From Aplectana chamaeleonis (taxonomy: Eukaryota; Nematoda; Chromadorea; Rhabditida; Cosmocercidae): a stretch of DNA of 64,000 nucleotides. The notes below the pieces were generated by a model that did not search any database, was not told the DNA's origin, and saw nothing but the letters and a program-made list of their open reading frames with translations. Shown piece after piece: positions 1-10,322 of the stretch. A program made the translations under genes and the position numbers. Within the stretch, counting starts at the first letter, position 1; each line of letters opens with the position of its first letter. Location of the stretch: assembly GCA_029168955.1 (NCBI GenBank), contig JAPDOI010001444.1, positions 1-64,000 of the forward strand, read 5' to 3'.

Positions 1-1955
1 TTGTTTCTGTTCGTGAAATTTATGAGTCAGCCCTACGATTCCTCCAAAGAATTTTTTGGAGAAATTTCAACTGGTTTGAAATTTTTCAGAAAAAATTGAA
101 CTGGGAGAGTGGCGAGTCTTCAGATGCTCATAAACAATTCCAAAACAACGTTATATCGTTAGTGAGAGTCAATGTATGTGGTGCAAAATATTCAGTATCT
201 CAAAAAATACAAGATGTTTTCCCAAAAAAACTCCGAGCTGAAAATAAAAATACTCTGGATGAAAGTTACAATACAGCCAGCTATGCAGCCTGATTGAAAT
301 TATTTTGGGCCTGTGACAGGCCTATGCTGATTGAAATGTTATGCATGGTGATTCAAATAATTTATATGCCCAAACACGAATGGTTGATCGCGCATTTTTG
401 GAAAAAAATCCGAAAATTGGTGATTATTTAGAAATCCAGTGTTTATTAAAAAAGCCCATCAAATTTTTTCCTTCATTGTGATGAATGGTTTTTGTAGAGG
501 TAAGTATGTGACACCACTGGTGAGGATTATTTTGGTCATTTTCGCTCTCCGGATTTCCAAATTATCATTGACTCAACATTGTTCCTCATGCGGGACGCAA
601 CCCAGTTTTTATGAGGCCCTGAACTGTATAACTCCTATAAAAAGGACTTGCCGAAAAAAGGTAACTATGAAAAAGTATATGTGGGCATCAATAAAAAGTA
701 ACAGAATAGAGAGAAACACGAAAACGAGAAAATTTGATTTTTTTCAAATTTCGTATTTCGTGGTTTATTCTTTGAATTCAGCACCTATTTCAAACCGTTA
801 TCTGGCACAATACAACGATCTATAACCCTTCTGATCTCCAACGACAGCTCGTATTTCTGCCTTATAAATTTGTTTGAGGAGGATCTCATTGGAAGAATGG
901 GTGAGAAAAGTTTTTTTTCCAAAAAAGTGCTCCGCGCTCACTTTAGGTGACGTTTTTAATATCTCAGCCAGGTATGTGGATTTATATGAAGAGAGGGGCT
1001 GTGGCACTTCAGCAAGTGTTTCTTCATGCGTGTCAAAGTGATGGCTTTCACGAAATCCATGGAAAAAAAATTTACAGAAGAGCTTTTTCAAACTTCGGAT
1101 TTTGCAAAATATGACGATTTCAAAAAGTTCTATATTTTACACCAACGTCAAACACTCTCCGTTCAAAGCTTAATCTCAATGCTCTTGGTCAAGCAAACGA
1201 TAGAAAAGAAGGGTCGCTGTTGAACCTCACATTCTGGACGTTAGAATCACGCACTAGGGTGGTGATAGAAAAAATTGGAGCCAAACCCAGGCCATCATGC
1301 TCGTAATTCTTTTGCCTCCCAGAGTATACTGCTGGATCAGAAATGGTTTCATATCGTGATATTGAAGAAGAAAGGTTTCATACAGAATACTAATGGGCCG
1401 GGAGACTTCTAATAGTCGTACCATAGAATTCTCAAAACGTGTAAGGAGAAAAATCTCGATATTTTCTTCGATGGATTTCTGAGCTGTGGGCCCGAGCTGG
1501 GCCTACTATTGACAGATGGGGTGCCAGTAAAGTCCGATCGACTGAAATTCGTCCTCGCCCACAAAAATACTCTCAAAACAACATTCAGATTCTTATAAAG
1601 AAAACGTATACACCAAATTTTGTGCGAATTGGGATTCTTGGAGTGGTATCTGATCAAGTTGAAAACTTAGAACGTCTGTTCAGACTGAAAGCGAAAATTG
1701 AAGAAATGTGAACTTGTCAATACTGAAAAAGATAGATGCTTTGCAGTTGTATATAGATGCGAACATGCAGGTTATGGCTAACATCATGGCTCCTCTGATC
1801 ATATACCCCAGATTCGATCCTCTTCTGGTATCGTTACGGTGCCCTCGCCCTGCTAATCGCTGGACTTCTGCACCTCCAGTTGGACCGCGTCAGGTCACTC
1901 GCAACGGCTTCATCAACAGCACAGAAGTCAACTCATGTATCTTCTTCAGAATAGA
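1..1955. repeat. Left arm of a ~5 kb imperfect palindrome
   Basis: Reading this arm on the minus strand reproduces 3007-4991: base 1 pairs with about 4991 (TTGTTTCTGTT against AACAGAAACAA), and the match runs, with small indels and substitutions, to an inner end near 1955. The outer end may lie beyond the window. Both arms contain many short frames interrupted by stops at non-matching places, so neither looks like an intact gene. I do not recognise a protein. The arms may be a degraded mobile element present in two inverted copies, or the long inverted repeats of one element. Confidence 0.85.
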
Positions 1956-3006
1956 AGTAACTTCTGAATACTAGGTTAAGGAAATTTTCAGAATCTTCAT
2001 GCTCTTTCATGCGTATGTATAATTTTTTTTTTTTAAATCAGAATTTGTTCTTCGCTTGGTACACACAAAGGCACACAGCCTTTTTGCACTAAACTTGTGA
2101 CCGATTCGAACAATTATGAGAATAATTCCGAATATCCGAAGTATTCAGAGCATAGAGCTAGATGATAGCGACTCTCTCGGAAGTTCCAATTTTAGATTTT
2201 TCCCAAATATTTGATTCATTCCAGGAATCTAGTTTTTTTATTTCAGAACTTTTCTGATCATTCAGGTGATTAAATTATTCGTGTTTTTTGAATTTCCGAT
2301 TAATTCGGAAATTTGAATCTGTTGGCCTTTTTCGGAGTTTCCATTCTATCGGGATTAAAATGATGATTCCATCTTTTTCGATTATTTGATTCAGAAAATT
2401 TAAAATTCGATGTTTTGAGTACTCGGCCAATGTCGGTTGGCGACATTTGAATATTAGCTATGCTGAAAAAAATTACAAAATATTCATTAATAACTCCGGA
2501 AAATACGAAAGTTAGAATCACTAATCAAATAATCGAAAAAATATTCCGAATTCTCATTTCAAATCGAATAGGAAATAAAAATTATACTTGTTCCCATTTT
2601 CTTTAGTTATTCGAAAAGATTCGAGGTTTTCTCGAACTCGCTCATTCATTCGAAAATATAAAAACGCGTTATTATAGAAAGTCACTGGAGTTTTAAATAT
2701 ATGTCTTATTCGGAATGCGTTCATTCATTCGGTCGCTTAGGAAAGGTATATTTGAAAAATTAATTCACTCGAGACTTTTCAAAAGGGTTAATCGAATTTC
2801 CCATGTATTTGAAATCTAGCGTGCATTGCCAATGTCTAGTAACTTACTCACTCCGATTACTGAGCCATTTTCTATTCAGAATTACCATAGTTTTGACGTA
2901 TTAAACTCCTAAACATGCCTCAATTTTCCCTTTTTTTGGAAAACTTTTGATGTATATGGTTTCTGTGTTTACATTTTTGTAAAAGTTGTTGCATCCAAAA
3001 ATAACT
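1956..3006. other. Spacer between palindrome arms, no gene seen
   Basis: AT-rich sequence with many short TTCGGAA and TTCCGAA motifs in both orientations (around 2120, 2300, 2545, 2710 and 2740). No convincing reading frame was found. The motif style resembles the TCCGAA-rich repeats at 6780-7480, but I cannot show that they are the same family. Confidence 0.4.
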
Positions 3007-4991
3007 GTGTAGAAGAACTATATAACGGTTGACTCTCTTGTGCTGGTTGATGAGCCGTTGCGAGTGACTCCTGACGCGTCCAACTGGAGGTGCGAAGTCA
3101 GCGCGATTAGCAGGGCGAGGGCATAACGATACCAGAGGATCGAATCTGCTGGGTATATTCAGAGGAGCCATGATGTGCTAACCATAACCTGCATATATTC
3201 GTATCTATATACAACTGCAAAGCAATCTTTTCACTATTGGACAAGTTCACATTTCTTCAATTTTCGCTTTCAGTCTGAACGTTCTAAGTTTTCGCTAACG
3301 ATCAGATACCCTCCAAGAAATCCCAATTCGGCACAAAAATTTGGTGTATACGTTTTCTTTTATAAATCTGAATGTTGTTTGAGTATTTTTGTGGGCGCAG
3401 GACGAATTTCGTCGATCGGCGGACCTTACTGGCACCCATCTGTCAATAGTTGTAGCCCAGATCGGAACTTTTTACAGAGCTCGTAGAAATCCATCGAAAT
3501 AGAAAAATCGGGAATTTTTTCGCATCCACATTTGAGATTCTAAAGTGGTACGACCATAAGAGACTCGGCCCAATAGTATTCTGTATGAAACCTTTCCTCT
3601 TCAATAATATCAACGATACGAAAAGCCATTCTAATCCCGCTAAATACTCTGAAGGCAAAGCATTATGAGCATGACGGCCTGGAGTTTGGCTTCCAATTTT
3701 TTCTATCACTCACCTAGTGACTTTCTAAGCTGTCCACAATGTGAGGTTCAATAGCGACCTCTTCTTTTTCTATCGTTTGTGACAAGAGCATTGATTAAGC
3801 TTGAACGAGAGAGTGTTTGACGTTGGTGTAAATATAGAACTTTTTGAAATCGTCATATTTTGCAAAATCCGAAGTTAGAAAAGCTTTCTGTAAAATTTTT
3901 TCCATGGATTTCAGAAACCATCACTGACACGCAGAAAAACACTTCTGCTGAAGTGCCACAGCCCCTCTCTTCATATAAATCCACATACGGCTGAATATTA
4001 AAAACGTCACTAAAGTGAGCGCGGAGCACTTTTTTGGAAAAACTTTTCTCACCCATTTCTTCAATGATTCCGCCTCAAACTAATTTATAAGGTAGAAATA
4101 CGAGCTTTCGTTCGAGATCAGGGTTATAATAGCTTGTATTGCCAGATGAACGGTTTGCTTGAAAATAGGTGCTGAATTCCAATGAATTAAAAACTACAAA
4201 AATACGAAATTTTCAAAAATTTTCCAAATTTTCTCGTTTTCGTGTTTCTCCTATTCTCCTGTTACTTCTTTATTGATGCCCACATATACTTTTTCCGAGT
4301 TAACTTTTTTCGGCAAAGTCCTTTTATAGGAGTTATACAGAACATGCCTCATAAAAACTAAGGATTTGCGTCCCGCAGAACAATGTTGAGTCAATGATAA
4401 TTTGGAAATCGGAGAGCGAAAAATGACCAAATAGCTTATCAGTGGTGTCACATACTTAGCTCTACAAAAAACCATTCATCACGATAAAGGAAAAAATTTG
4501 ATGGGCTTTTTAATAGACACTTACTGGATTTCTAAAAAAATCACAAATTTTTGGATTTTTTTCTTCAAAAACGCGCGATCAACCAGAAAGTTCCTCGGTA
4601 ATTTCGCTGTGTTTGAACATTATAAATTATTTTGAATCACCATCCCATAACATTTCAAATCAGAATAGGCCTGTCTGAGCCCAAAATTAATTTCAATCGG
4701 GCTGCATAGCGCTGTATTGTAACTTTTCATCCAGAGTCTTTTTTATTTCAGCTCGGGGTTTTTTTTTGGGAAAACATCTTATTTTTTGAGATACTGAATA
4801 TTTTGCACCACATACATTTCTCACTAACGATATAACGTTGTTTTGGAATTGCTTGCATGGGCATCTGAAGAGACTCGCCACTTTCCCAGTTCAATTTTTT
4901 TCTCGAAAAATTTCAAACCAGTTGAAATTTCTCCAAAATTCTTTGGAGGAATCGTAGAGCTGACTCAAGAATTTCTCACGAACAGAAACAA
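3007..4991. repeat. Right arm of the ~5 kb imperfect palindrome
   Basis: This is the reverse complement of 1-1955 with scattered substitutions and short indels. Examples are the segment 4864-4991, which mirrors 1-130, and 3050-3170, which mirrors 1800-1915. A GC-richer block near the inner end, with GCGAGTGACTCCTGACGCG at about 3060, is shared by both arms. No intact coding region was found. Confidence 0.85.
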
Positions 4992-5083
4992 CCGAGGAAG
5001 TCGTTGAACGCGTTAAACAGTTCCTAAATTGGTGAATAGTTTGACTGTAGCAGGCACGAGGTGGTAGTGGTTTGAACATTGTA

Positions 5084-5126
5084 GACTAACAGCTTCGGCG
5101 GTTTCGCCCCCTGCTTCGGAAGTCTG
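5084..5126 (-). ncRNA. Degenerate hammerhead ribozyme-like fold (PLE-type)
   Basis: On the minus strand the segment can fold as stem I (AGACT pairing with AGTCT at the two ends), a core beginning TCCGAAG, stem II (GGCG-AAAC-CGCC) and a GAAG box. This matches, element by element, the two motifs inside the Penelope-like unit at 9.9 and 11.0 kb, but with different stem I bases that still pair. Penelope-like elements are known to carry minimal hammerhead motifs in their terminal repeats. The core departs from the CUGANGA/GAAA consensus, so cleavage activity is unlikely. Confidence 0.45.
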
Positions 5127-5284
5127 AAAGTAAGGTCGAAGATCTAGGAGAGGTGGATCTCGGTTATCGCCGCGTCCATGTCAATGTGGGGGAATCACCA
5201 CACAAACTCTCCTCCTTTGTCACTTACATGGAAAGCCGTACGGTATTGGGAAGCCAAAAGCTCAGCGTACTTCTTTTTAGGCCC
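5127..5284 (-). pseudogene. Penelope-like element ORF fragment (broken)
   Basis: The minus-strand translation gives a lysine-rich start, then YAELLASQYRTAFHVSDKGG followed by EFVW, a stop, and DMDAAITEIHLS with a further stop. SDKGGEFVV followed by a D-x-AIT-x-HL segment is what I associate with the N-terminal part of the Penelope-like element polyprotein, ahead of its reverse transcriptase fingers. In-frame stops and the abrupt change into the hammerhead-like motif at 5126 show that it is a short dead remnant. The identification rests on recalled motif similarity and would need a protein search. The presence of a PLE hammerhead-like fold immediately downstream supports it. Confidence 0.4.
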
Positions 5285-5814
5285 AAAATTTGTGAGTGAT
5301 TCAGGTTTTTAGGAATTTTCCCTGCCGGAAATCGCTTGAGAACCCTGGAATATTTTCCTGTCGGCAAAGAGGCGGAATTTTATGTCGGCGCGTGTGCATT
5401 TGGTTCCTGTTGTTTGAAAATACGCTTGGGGAAAGGGGATGGTGGGAAATGCCCGAATCTGCCCTGCGCTTGGCAGCCGACCGCACTGTATGCGAGCAGT
5501 GTGATAAATTACTCAATGCTTGACATAAATAGATAAATAACAAATTATTGACTTCTCAGCATGCATTTCAACAATGCCAAGGAATCTTAACATTCATGGA
5601 ACCTAATCAGAAGCCAATTTGAGTCAACCTCGCGTTAAAATCAGGTTCATCATGCAGGGAAAATTCGAACCCTATGGTGTCCACCTTTAGTGCTACCTCA
5701 TTGTCTTTATTGAATTTTTCAAAATAAACTGCTCCATGCTCCATTCACAGATATATTAATCAATGAATGTGAGTCTGTAATCTTATTTCTGTTAATTTGC
5801 ATATAAATATTCAG
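5285..5814. other. Unassigned stretch, one unconvincing frame
   Basis: A plus-strand frame from about 5336 to 5536 has a run of cysteines and glycines (VGACAFGSCCLKIRLGKG) but no homology I recognise and no good splice sites around it. A pyrimidine-rich stretch leads into the acceptor at 5814 used by the next feature. Nothing else is supported. Confidence 0.3.
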
Positions 5815-6007
5815 GCTCGCCTCCAATGCGGCAACTATTCGGCACCGGTCACTGTTTCGCCAGAGCTCCGATGGAATTCTGGAATCTTAGTGACCTGGGA
5901 CCTGTTGTCATCGGATCCAATCTGCTCAGACCCATCTAGGCTGCCACGTTTCTCACAACTACGTCTTCACGACGTGTCACTGATTGCCGGCTGTGACACT
6001 TGTCCAC
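5815..6007 (+). CDS. Candidate internal exon of a small membrane-protein gene
   Basis: The frame after the acceptor AATATTCAG (ending 5814) reads ARLQCGNYSAPVTVSPELRW and then NSGILVTWDL, continuing open to a donor CA|GTAAGTCAG at 6007/6008. The stop TAA that closes the frame is part of that donor. The alternation of hydrophobic and polar residues with a few cysteines and a VTW strand suggests an extracellular beta-sandwich, possibly fibronectin-III-like. That is inference only. The exon ends in phase 2, which is compatible with the exon at 6340-6634. I do not recognise the gene, and upstream exons with a start codon were not found. Confidence 0.3.
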
Positions 6008-6136
6008 AGTAAGTCAGTAGTCTATTTCAGTACCCTCTATTCCGGAGCGAAATTTACTCAGTTCCACCGCGTGCGTCTGCTCACGTACGCTGCTCTCTCC
6101 TCCTCTCCTCTCTCCACAAACACGCGACCGAAGTGT

Positions 6137-6186
6137 ATGAGATTGGAGTGTTGGCTTTGGCTTTACTTGTTCGTCTTGCCTATTGG
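6137..6186 (+). CDS. Candidate first exon encoding a signal peptide
   Basis: An ATG at 6137 opens MRLECWLWLYLFVLPIG, a short, strongly hydrophobic peptide that looks like an N-terminal signal sequence. It runs straight into a donor GG|GTAAGAG at 6186/6187. The exon ends in phase 2, exactly the phase needed to join the exon at 6340, where the split codon would give glycine. If correct, the gene would have a roughly 150-bp intron and encode a protein of about 115 residues with a signal peptide and a C-terminal membrane anchor. It is an alternative to, or an addition to, the exon at 5815-6007. No homolog is recognised. Confidence 0.3.
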
Positions 6187-6339
6187 GTAAGAGTTTCGCT
6201 GCTAGGTAGATTCAGCTGTGCGTATTTGCATGTAGGGTGTAACGAAATGAAATTGTGGCTCAGTGATGGGCTTAACTGTCTTTCCTACTTTTGACTCGCT
6301 ATCGGTATTCCACATCACTTAGCCACTTCATTGTTTGAG

Positions 6340-6634
6340 GTGTACCTTGCGTCTGCCGTTGCGTTACGAATGGCCTTTGGGTTCTTCGATCAACACAATA
6401 TACATTGTCGCCCGACAGCCACCGTACAATCGTATTCACACTGATATGGACATTCGCTATGTGATTGTCGAGAAGATGCCACCATCTCTAAGAAACTGTG
6501 AAATTGTGGTGAGAGAGATGAAGAAACTTGATCAACTTTTCACTCTGACCAACGTTCTTGTTTTCTTTGCAATTTTCTTCTCTGTGATTGTATGCCTCTG
6601 CTGTGCACGTTGGATATGTGCGAAAATTTACTGA
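6340..6634 (+). CDS. Candidate terminal exon: single-pass membrane protein
   Basis: The frame is open from an acceptor (TTTGAG, ending 6339) to the stop TGA at 6632-6634. It encodes about 97 residues: a polar ectodomain (with INTIYIVARQPPYNRIHTDM and IRYVIVEKMPPSLRNCEIVV), then a clear transmembrane segment, LFTLTNVLVFFAIFFSVIVC, and a short cysteine-rich and basic tail ending ARWICAKIY. This would be a type I topology with a very short cytoplasmic end. The acceptor has G instead of C at -3, which is atypical for nematodes, so the exact start is uncertain. No family is recognised and no AATAAA signal is seen just downstream. The membrane segment and clean stop make this the most gene-like stretch in the window outside mobile elements. 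Confidence 0.45.
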
Positions 6635-6779
6635 AACACTAAAACTTGTGGTTTATTGAAGAGTCCAGCCTGTTCAAAATTCGTGTGTAGTCATGGTTGA
6701 CGCGGGATAGTTTATAGCATCGGCCAAAGGCGATGCGTACATACTATACTTAGTATCCTAATCACTCCATTTCGGATAT

Positions 6780-7136
6780 CCGACCGGACATCCGAAACGC
6801 ATTATCTGAATCGAACCAATATCCGGGAAATTTAAAATCGGCATTATCTGAATCGAACCATTATCCGAAGGGCCAAAAATTCGGATAAAATCGGATAAAA
6901 ACGGATAAAACGGATAAAATTTGCGTAAAATCGGATAAAATCGGATCGAAACCGGATAAAACCAGATAAAACCGGATAAAATCGGATAAAATCGGATAAA
7001 TAGGATAAAATCGATTCATTTTAGGTTGAATGTAGTAAATCGGACCATTTTTTATATCAACTATTTGACCCACTTTTGTTTCCTCATTCGTGTAATTATG
7101 TATATGTCCATTTCTCGTAGCTACTATTCTACTCAT

Positions 7137-7188
<52 letters not shown>

Positions 7189-7191
7189 TGT

Positions 7192-7260
<69 letters not shown>

Positions 7261-7480
7261 TGTGTGTGTTTCCTGAGATTTGTTCCGATAATATCCGAAA
7301 TTTATCCGAAATTATCCGACGGATATCCGTATCCGAATCATTGGAAAAAGGGTATTATCTGAATCGATCCAATATCCGAAAATTTCAAAAAACGCATTAT
7401 CTGAATCGAACCAATATCCGGTAAATTTAAAATGGCATTATCCGAATCGATCCATTATCCGAGGAATTACCTTCGGATAA
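6780..7480. repeat. TCCGAATC/GGATAAAATC minisatellite block
   Basis: Tandem 10-11-bp units related to GGATAAAATC fill about 6878-7014. An about 80-bp unit beginning CGCATTATCTGAATCGAACC occurs in direct orientation on both sides, at about 6798 and 7390, and is partly repeated again within each copy. The microsatellite at 7139-7269 lies between them. There is no coding potential. Confidence 0.85.
7139..7269. repeat. (TG)n microsatellite
   Basis: About 131 bp of TG dinucleotides with rare interruptions (TATG at about 7181 and 7195, TTTG at about 7257). The cysteine-valine reading frames that cross it are artefacts. Confidence 0.97.
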
Positions 7481-7953
7481 CAAGTATAGTACATACTCAC
7501 GCAGGGACGCAGACTGCTCCAACTTACACCGATCTGACGGAGAAATCGGCGTCGACTTAAGTACACTACATCTAGTGATACTTTTCGACTCTGTTAGTTA
7601 GAGAAAAGGATTTTTCACAGCCAGTGAACTTTTTCTATGCCAGGTTTGTCGGATGGCAAAAAAACAACGTTATTAGCGAAGGCCCACTGTTTCGCAATCG
7701 ACATTGGCACGAATCGCACTGGAACTTTAATCATCCCACTTTGAGGGGGGATAGAAGTGAGTTTTCTGTAAAACAGCAGTTAGCGAATTGTGAGAGATAT
7801 TACCTGGTAGGGCCGTAAGGGATGAAGAGTGAGCCTAGGGAGCAAACTTAGCGAGACTGACAATAAATCAAGGTTGGCGAGCATCAAGCCATTACACCGA
7901 GTGCCTGCCGAGACTCCCATCTACCAGGAATCTATTCGGACTCTCGTTCAATT
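7481..7953. other. Unassigned, nothing recognised
   Basis: Unique-looking sequence without a convincing gene. A 64-codon plus-strand frame at 7624-7818 has no recognisable motif and starts at TTG. Confidence 0.3.
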
Positions 7954-8409
7954 TTAAAGGTAGCGTTCACGATAATCATCATCGGTGACGTTCCGCAGTG
8001 AAATGATAGGCGAGAAGGACCCCAGGCTCTAAGTGTCGAAAGGACGGTAGAAAACGAGCCAGGAGTGACAAAATAGCGCCTGCGAACAAGCGTTTTGGTG
8101 CACCAGAACCGTCCCGTGCTCCAGATCCGCCCCTTGACATGAACGAATGAAGACTCAGATTACAGGAATGATCAAGTCAAGGAAGTGCTGATAAGTGAGC
8201 TGATCGCTTGATTGCATTGAATGCTAACATCCTTCATAGCGGTCAATTCTTCCACGCTCAAAAATGAACGTAAACAAGGGAGGACCTATCTTGGCTCAAA
8301 AACGCGACTTTCGCGTCCTTCTCAAGCGTTCTTAGTTGAATAGGGCACCAGACTTTCTGCAAACCGTGGAGATATTGGAAGTGAAATTTATCGTGAACAC
8401 TGCCTTCAG
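7954..8409. mobile_element. TTAA-flanked MITE, AGGCA-end family
   Basis: The left terminus, AAGGTAGCGTTCACGATAAT (from 7958), follows TTAA. The right terminus near 8382-8405 reads, in reverse complement, AAGGCAGTGTTCACGATAAA, and is followed by TCAG where TTAA would be expected. The unit is about 450 bp with no transposase. It belongs to the same family as the copies at 22.4, 30.8 and 33.3 kb. TTAA target choice is typical of piggyBac-like transposases, but the termini alone do not prove that source. Confidence 0.65.
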
Positions 8410-9000
8410 AGGCGGAGAGGAGGGCATCAGGGAATTTCTGGGGTGTTGAGAAAATTTTTTCGGATTCGGCTCAAAACTCGCATCTGGGGGTCATTTTGGG
8501 CGCTGAATATGAGTCTGGGGTCTATTCCTCTCCTGACTTAGGGTTACGGTAGGTTGCAGTAGGCAACATGCCTTTTAACTGGCGTTACTTACCTTAGAAT
8601 TACGGAAAATGGACCTCAAATTCGTACTCAGCGTTCCAAATAACACCCACAGTGAAATTTCGAGGCAAATCGAAGACTTTGACCGAGCTACCGTATACCC
8701 ACCGTAATCGACCGTTATCTAACGAAAATCGATAAACGGGTTGCAGATTCGTGTTAGTTAGGCCGAATACATTTTATGTACAACTTTTGAGGCGATTTGA
8801 TCGTAGCATTCTCGAAATCGTCAAAAGTGGCGTTTTTCCAGCGAAATTTCCCCCATTTGAAAGCTCCGGACCAAACTAAATGGAGTTTTTTTTCCGAGTA
8901 TTGACAAATGGGCCTCAGATTCGTGATCAGCACCCAAAACAACCCCTAGAAACAGGTTTTCAACCCAATAAGAGACAACTTTTTTGAACATCCTGAAAAT
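8410..9000 (-). repeat. Dispersed repeat, inverted relative to the copy at 18.4 kb
   Basis: The reverse complement of about 8560-8760 matches 18640-18880, with the shared string CAGTTAAAAGGCAT and the shared phrases GGTCAAAGTCT and GAGGTCCATTTT. A short internal motif of the form GGGNGCTGATCACGAAtCTG recurs within both copies. There is no coding capacity. Confidence 0.7.
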
Positions 9001-9813
9001 TGCCATTCGTGTACCCCTTTGATCTACGCGAAGCTATGGAAATTCCCACTTTTGCAAATCTCCTGTGAATCTCTTAGGCGTTTAGAGGATTTAGAAAACG
9101 GATTATCAATACTGCGTCCCATACCCACAACTATCAACACATGGTTTTATAAAAGCCACCACATATGTAAGGCAAGCCTTAGTAAGAGACACATGAAAAC
9201 CCTACAGACTCCTTTAACTGGGACTTCACAGAGTTCAGAAATCACCACTGTGGGTTTTTTGGGAAATAAGATTATTTCTAGGGTCCCCAAAGGCCAGTTG
9301 CTCGAAAATGTCAGTGTATATGTTATTCTCACTGGCTGCGAAACGATGCCAGCTCCCGCTCTTTTGAAGGAGCAACTCATTTTGTCGTGATTCAGGGCAT
9401 TTCCTGAGTACGCTTAGTGGGAGAGAAACTCACCCAACTTCTGAGCAGAAGCACGTCTTCCTTCTCGTACACTTGCTTAGAATGCCTTTTTCAGTTGCCA
9501 CAAGAAAGGAACACTTACTACTCTTCAGGCTTAGTTGACGGTCACGTGAGTTCATGACTTCTAGTGGCTTGTGGCCAAAAACTTCGTGAATTCCATAGGT
9601 ACGGAACCTAAGGTGTTATGGACTAGAGGCCTTAGTGCCCAGGACGATAGCACCTTTATGCAATGTTTGGGATACGTTCGCGATGTAGTTGTGCACGCTA
9701 TATCGCTCGATTGTAACCTGTGTATACTCAAACGTCTTTTGTGTTCAGTAGAAGCAGTGGCACCAATGAACAGGTGCGACTTGTATGACTTGTAATGAAC
9801 AATAAATCCTGAT
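9001..9813 (+). other. Unassigned, two frames of uncertain value
   Basis: Plus-strand frames at 9019-9390 (123 codons, with GNKIISRVPKGQLLENVSV) and 9571-9795 (74 codons) are moderately protein-like but start at non-ATG codons and match nothing I know. They could be exons of an unrecognised gene or chance frames. A possible acceptor GTGATTCAG lies at about 9396. Confidence 0.15.
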
Positions 9814-9868
9814 TATTTTAGCTCCGTCCATGTACGACTTTGAATTAATCTCGGCATTGACAAAGTTG

Positions 9869-10322
9869 ATATTGACAGTAGTTTTCTGCAGCTTAGAACC
9901 GAGTATGGTACAGGTTTATTCGGCTGACGTTTCGGCGTTTTCGCCTTCTTCGAAGCCTGGAAAATAGAGAGCATTTGGAAAAACTATCCGATCAAGCGTC
10001 ATTTCATTCAACAGTATCGCTTTCAGTGGGAAGCAGGACCACCCACGACGCGAAGAGGTAAGGAAAAAACAGACCAACCTAGTACTGTGAGCCGACGAGC
10101 TCAACAAGTAATTCTCAGATGAGAAAAACGCAGGGGATGAAACTCGCGCCTCGGATCCCCTTATATATGGTAGCGACCTGCCTCAAAGGACCACCTAGGG
10201 CGACTAATTAAGGTGACATAGCCCGCAGAGGTCCATGTAAGGTGCCAAATCTTGGGTAATTGCGACGCACTCCTCCCTTCGATTGATTTTTGGATTCCTA
10301 GCAGCGATCCAGAATGCCTCAA
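9869..10322 (-). repeat. Left 454-bp arm of the PLE inverted repeat
   Basis: This is the reverse complement of 10642-11095 with few differences; it starts ATATTGACAGTAG and ends TGCCTCAA. On the minus strand it contains the last approximately 40 codons of the endonuclease frame, the stop, a TATATAAG-like string at about 10160-10170 and a hammerhead-like motif at 9922-9957. Confidence 0.93.
9922..9957 (-). ncRNA. Hammerhead ribozyme-like motif, left PLE arm
   Basis: Minus strand: GGCT, then TCGAAGA, stem II GGCG-AAAA-CGCC, GAAA, CGTC, then AGCC. Stem I is GGCT with AGCC, stem II is perfect, and the GAAA box and GUC cleavage triplet are in place. This is the layout of the minimal type I hammerheads reported from Penelope-like elements. 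The expected CUGANGA core reads UCGAAGA, so core positions 3 and 4 differ and activity is doubtful. Confidence 0.6.

Noticed and set aside
1790..1840. GATTCGATCC resembling a tRNA T-loop
   Set aside because: No acceptor, D or anticodon stems can be drawn around it, and it is mirrored in the other palindrome arm.
7026..7424. Cysteine-valine-rich proteins of 132 and 74 codons
   Set aside because: Translation of the (TG)n microsatellite.
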